Assembly: GCA_030710605.1 (NCBI GenBank)
Contig: CP092868.1
Location: forward strand, 31,437,363 to 31,501,362
From: Cordylochernes scorpioides
Lineage: Eukaryota; Arthropoda; Arachnida; Pseudoscorpiones; Chernetidae
DNA length: 64,000 nt
Direction of reading: 5' to 3'
Within the stretch, counting starts at the first letter, position 1. Every line of letters starts with the position of its first letter. Positions 63,716-64,000 of this stretch are shown piece by piece. A program made the position numbers and the translations under genes. Under the pieces are notes generated by a model, which saw only the letters and a program-made list of their open reading frames with translations, was not told the origin of the DNA and did no database searches.

Positions 63716-64000
63716 ATATGTAATTATATAATATATAATTATCCCTATAATTATACATTTTTTATCGTTATTTCTATGCATATTTTATTAATTCTTTAAT
63801 CCAGTATGATATAAGCGTTTTAGATAATATAAAGATAATAAGCCATGGGTCAAATCATTAGAAAAAAGAAGATATGGTGAAGAAAAAAAAAAAGGAAGAA
63901 GAATAAAAAAAAATGGAGCAGCAGCTTTTAGCCAAGCTGTTCCTATAACAACCTGGGTTGCTACTTAGTCCAACTTCCTACCATGTGGTAACCTAGCAAC
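63716..64000. other. no recognisable feature
   Basis: AT-rich, ending in a purine run and a mixed stretch. No gene seen. Confidence 0.3.

Overview
The window looks like repeat-rich, AT-rich, non-coding DNA from an invertebrate animal, most plausibly an arthropod and perhaps a chelicerate. The evidence is the mix of repeats: a Ty3/gypsy element, Penelope-like elements, CR1/L2-style LINE pieces with a 2A-like ORF1, a mariner, pogo-like and piggyBac-like MITEs, tRNA-derived SINEs and long satellites. There is a 100-N assembly gap at 17397-17496. I found no intact host protein gene. The only long clean reading frames are the gag and pol of one retrotransposon. The taxonomic call is an inference.

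Layout. 0-9 kb: LINE C-terminal relic, MITEs, short tandem arrays and a pyrimidine-rich minisatellite (4.2-5.2 kb). 9-12 kb: foldback of Penelope-like termini enclosing a broken tRNA-Gly, then a 380-bp tandem duplication and an LTR-like segment with a TATA/initiator pair. 12.8-15.0 kb: 26-bp minisatellite. 15-19.6 kb: MITEs, the gap, two tandem copies of the commonest dispersed repeat (family H), and a 5'-truncated Penelope element with a GIY-YIG endonuclease and a hammerhead-like 3' end. 20-21.5 kb: GC-richer segment with a tRNA-like head and a 93-aa ORF. 22.2-27.5 kb: complete, young Ty3/gypsy element on the minus strand with near-identical 236-bp LTRs. 27.8-30.6 kb: second LTR element with a non-coding interior. 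31-38 kb: SINEs, MITEs and nested insertions. 38-42 kb: GC-rich palindromic block, 53-bp minisatellite, an occupied/empty site pair and a piggyBac-like MITE. 42-52 kb: family H copies, MITEs, SINEs, an in-frame Gln/Asn/Tyr-rich repeat and a 115-bp minisatellite. 52.9-56.7 kb: degenerate LINE with 2A-like ORF1 and a broken mariner. 57-59.3 kb: SINE-derived array carrying a U6 snRNA retrocopy. 59.5-62.6 kb: 107-bp satellite with a 642-bp higher-order repeat. 62.6-64 kb: MITE, LINE relic, family H copy.

Two signals stand out. First, many Penelope-type termini carry a CUGA(U/C)GA, hairpin, GAAA-AGCU/ACGU layout that fits minimal hammerhead ribozymes acting as dimers. They often occur as head-to-head inverted pairs. 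Second, family H carries three interleaved stems (pseudoknot-like), and one stem shows a compensatory base-pair change between subfamilies.
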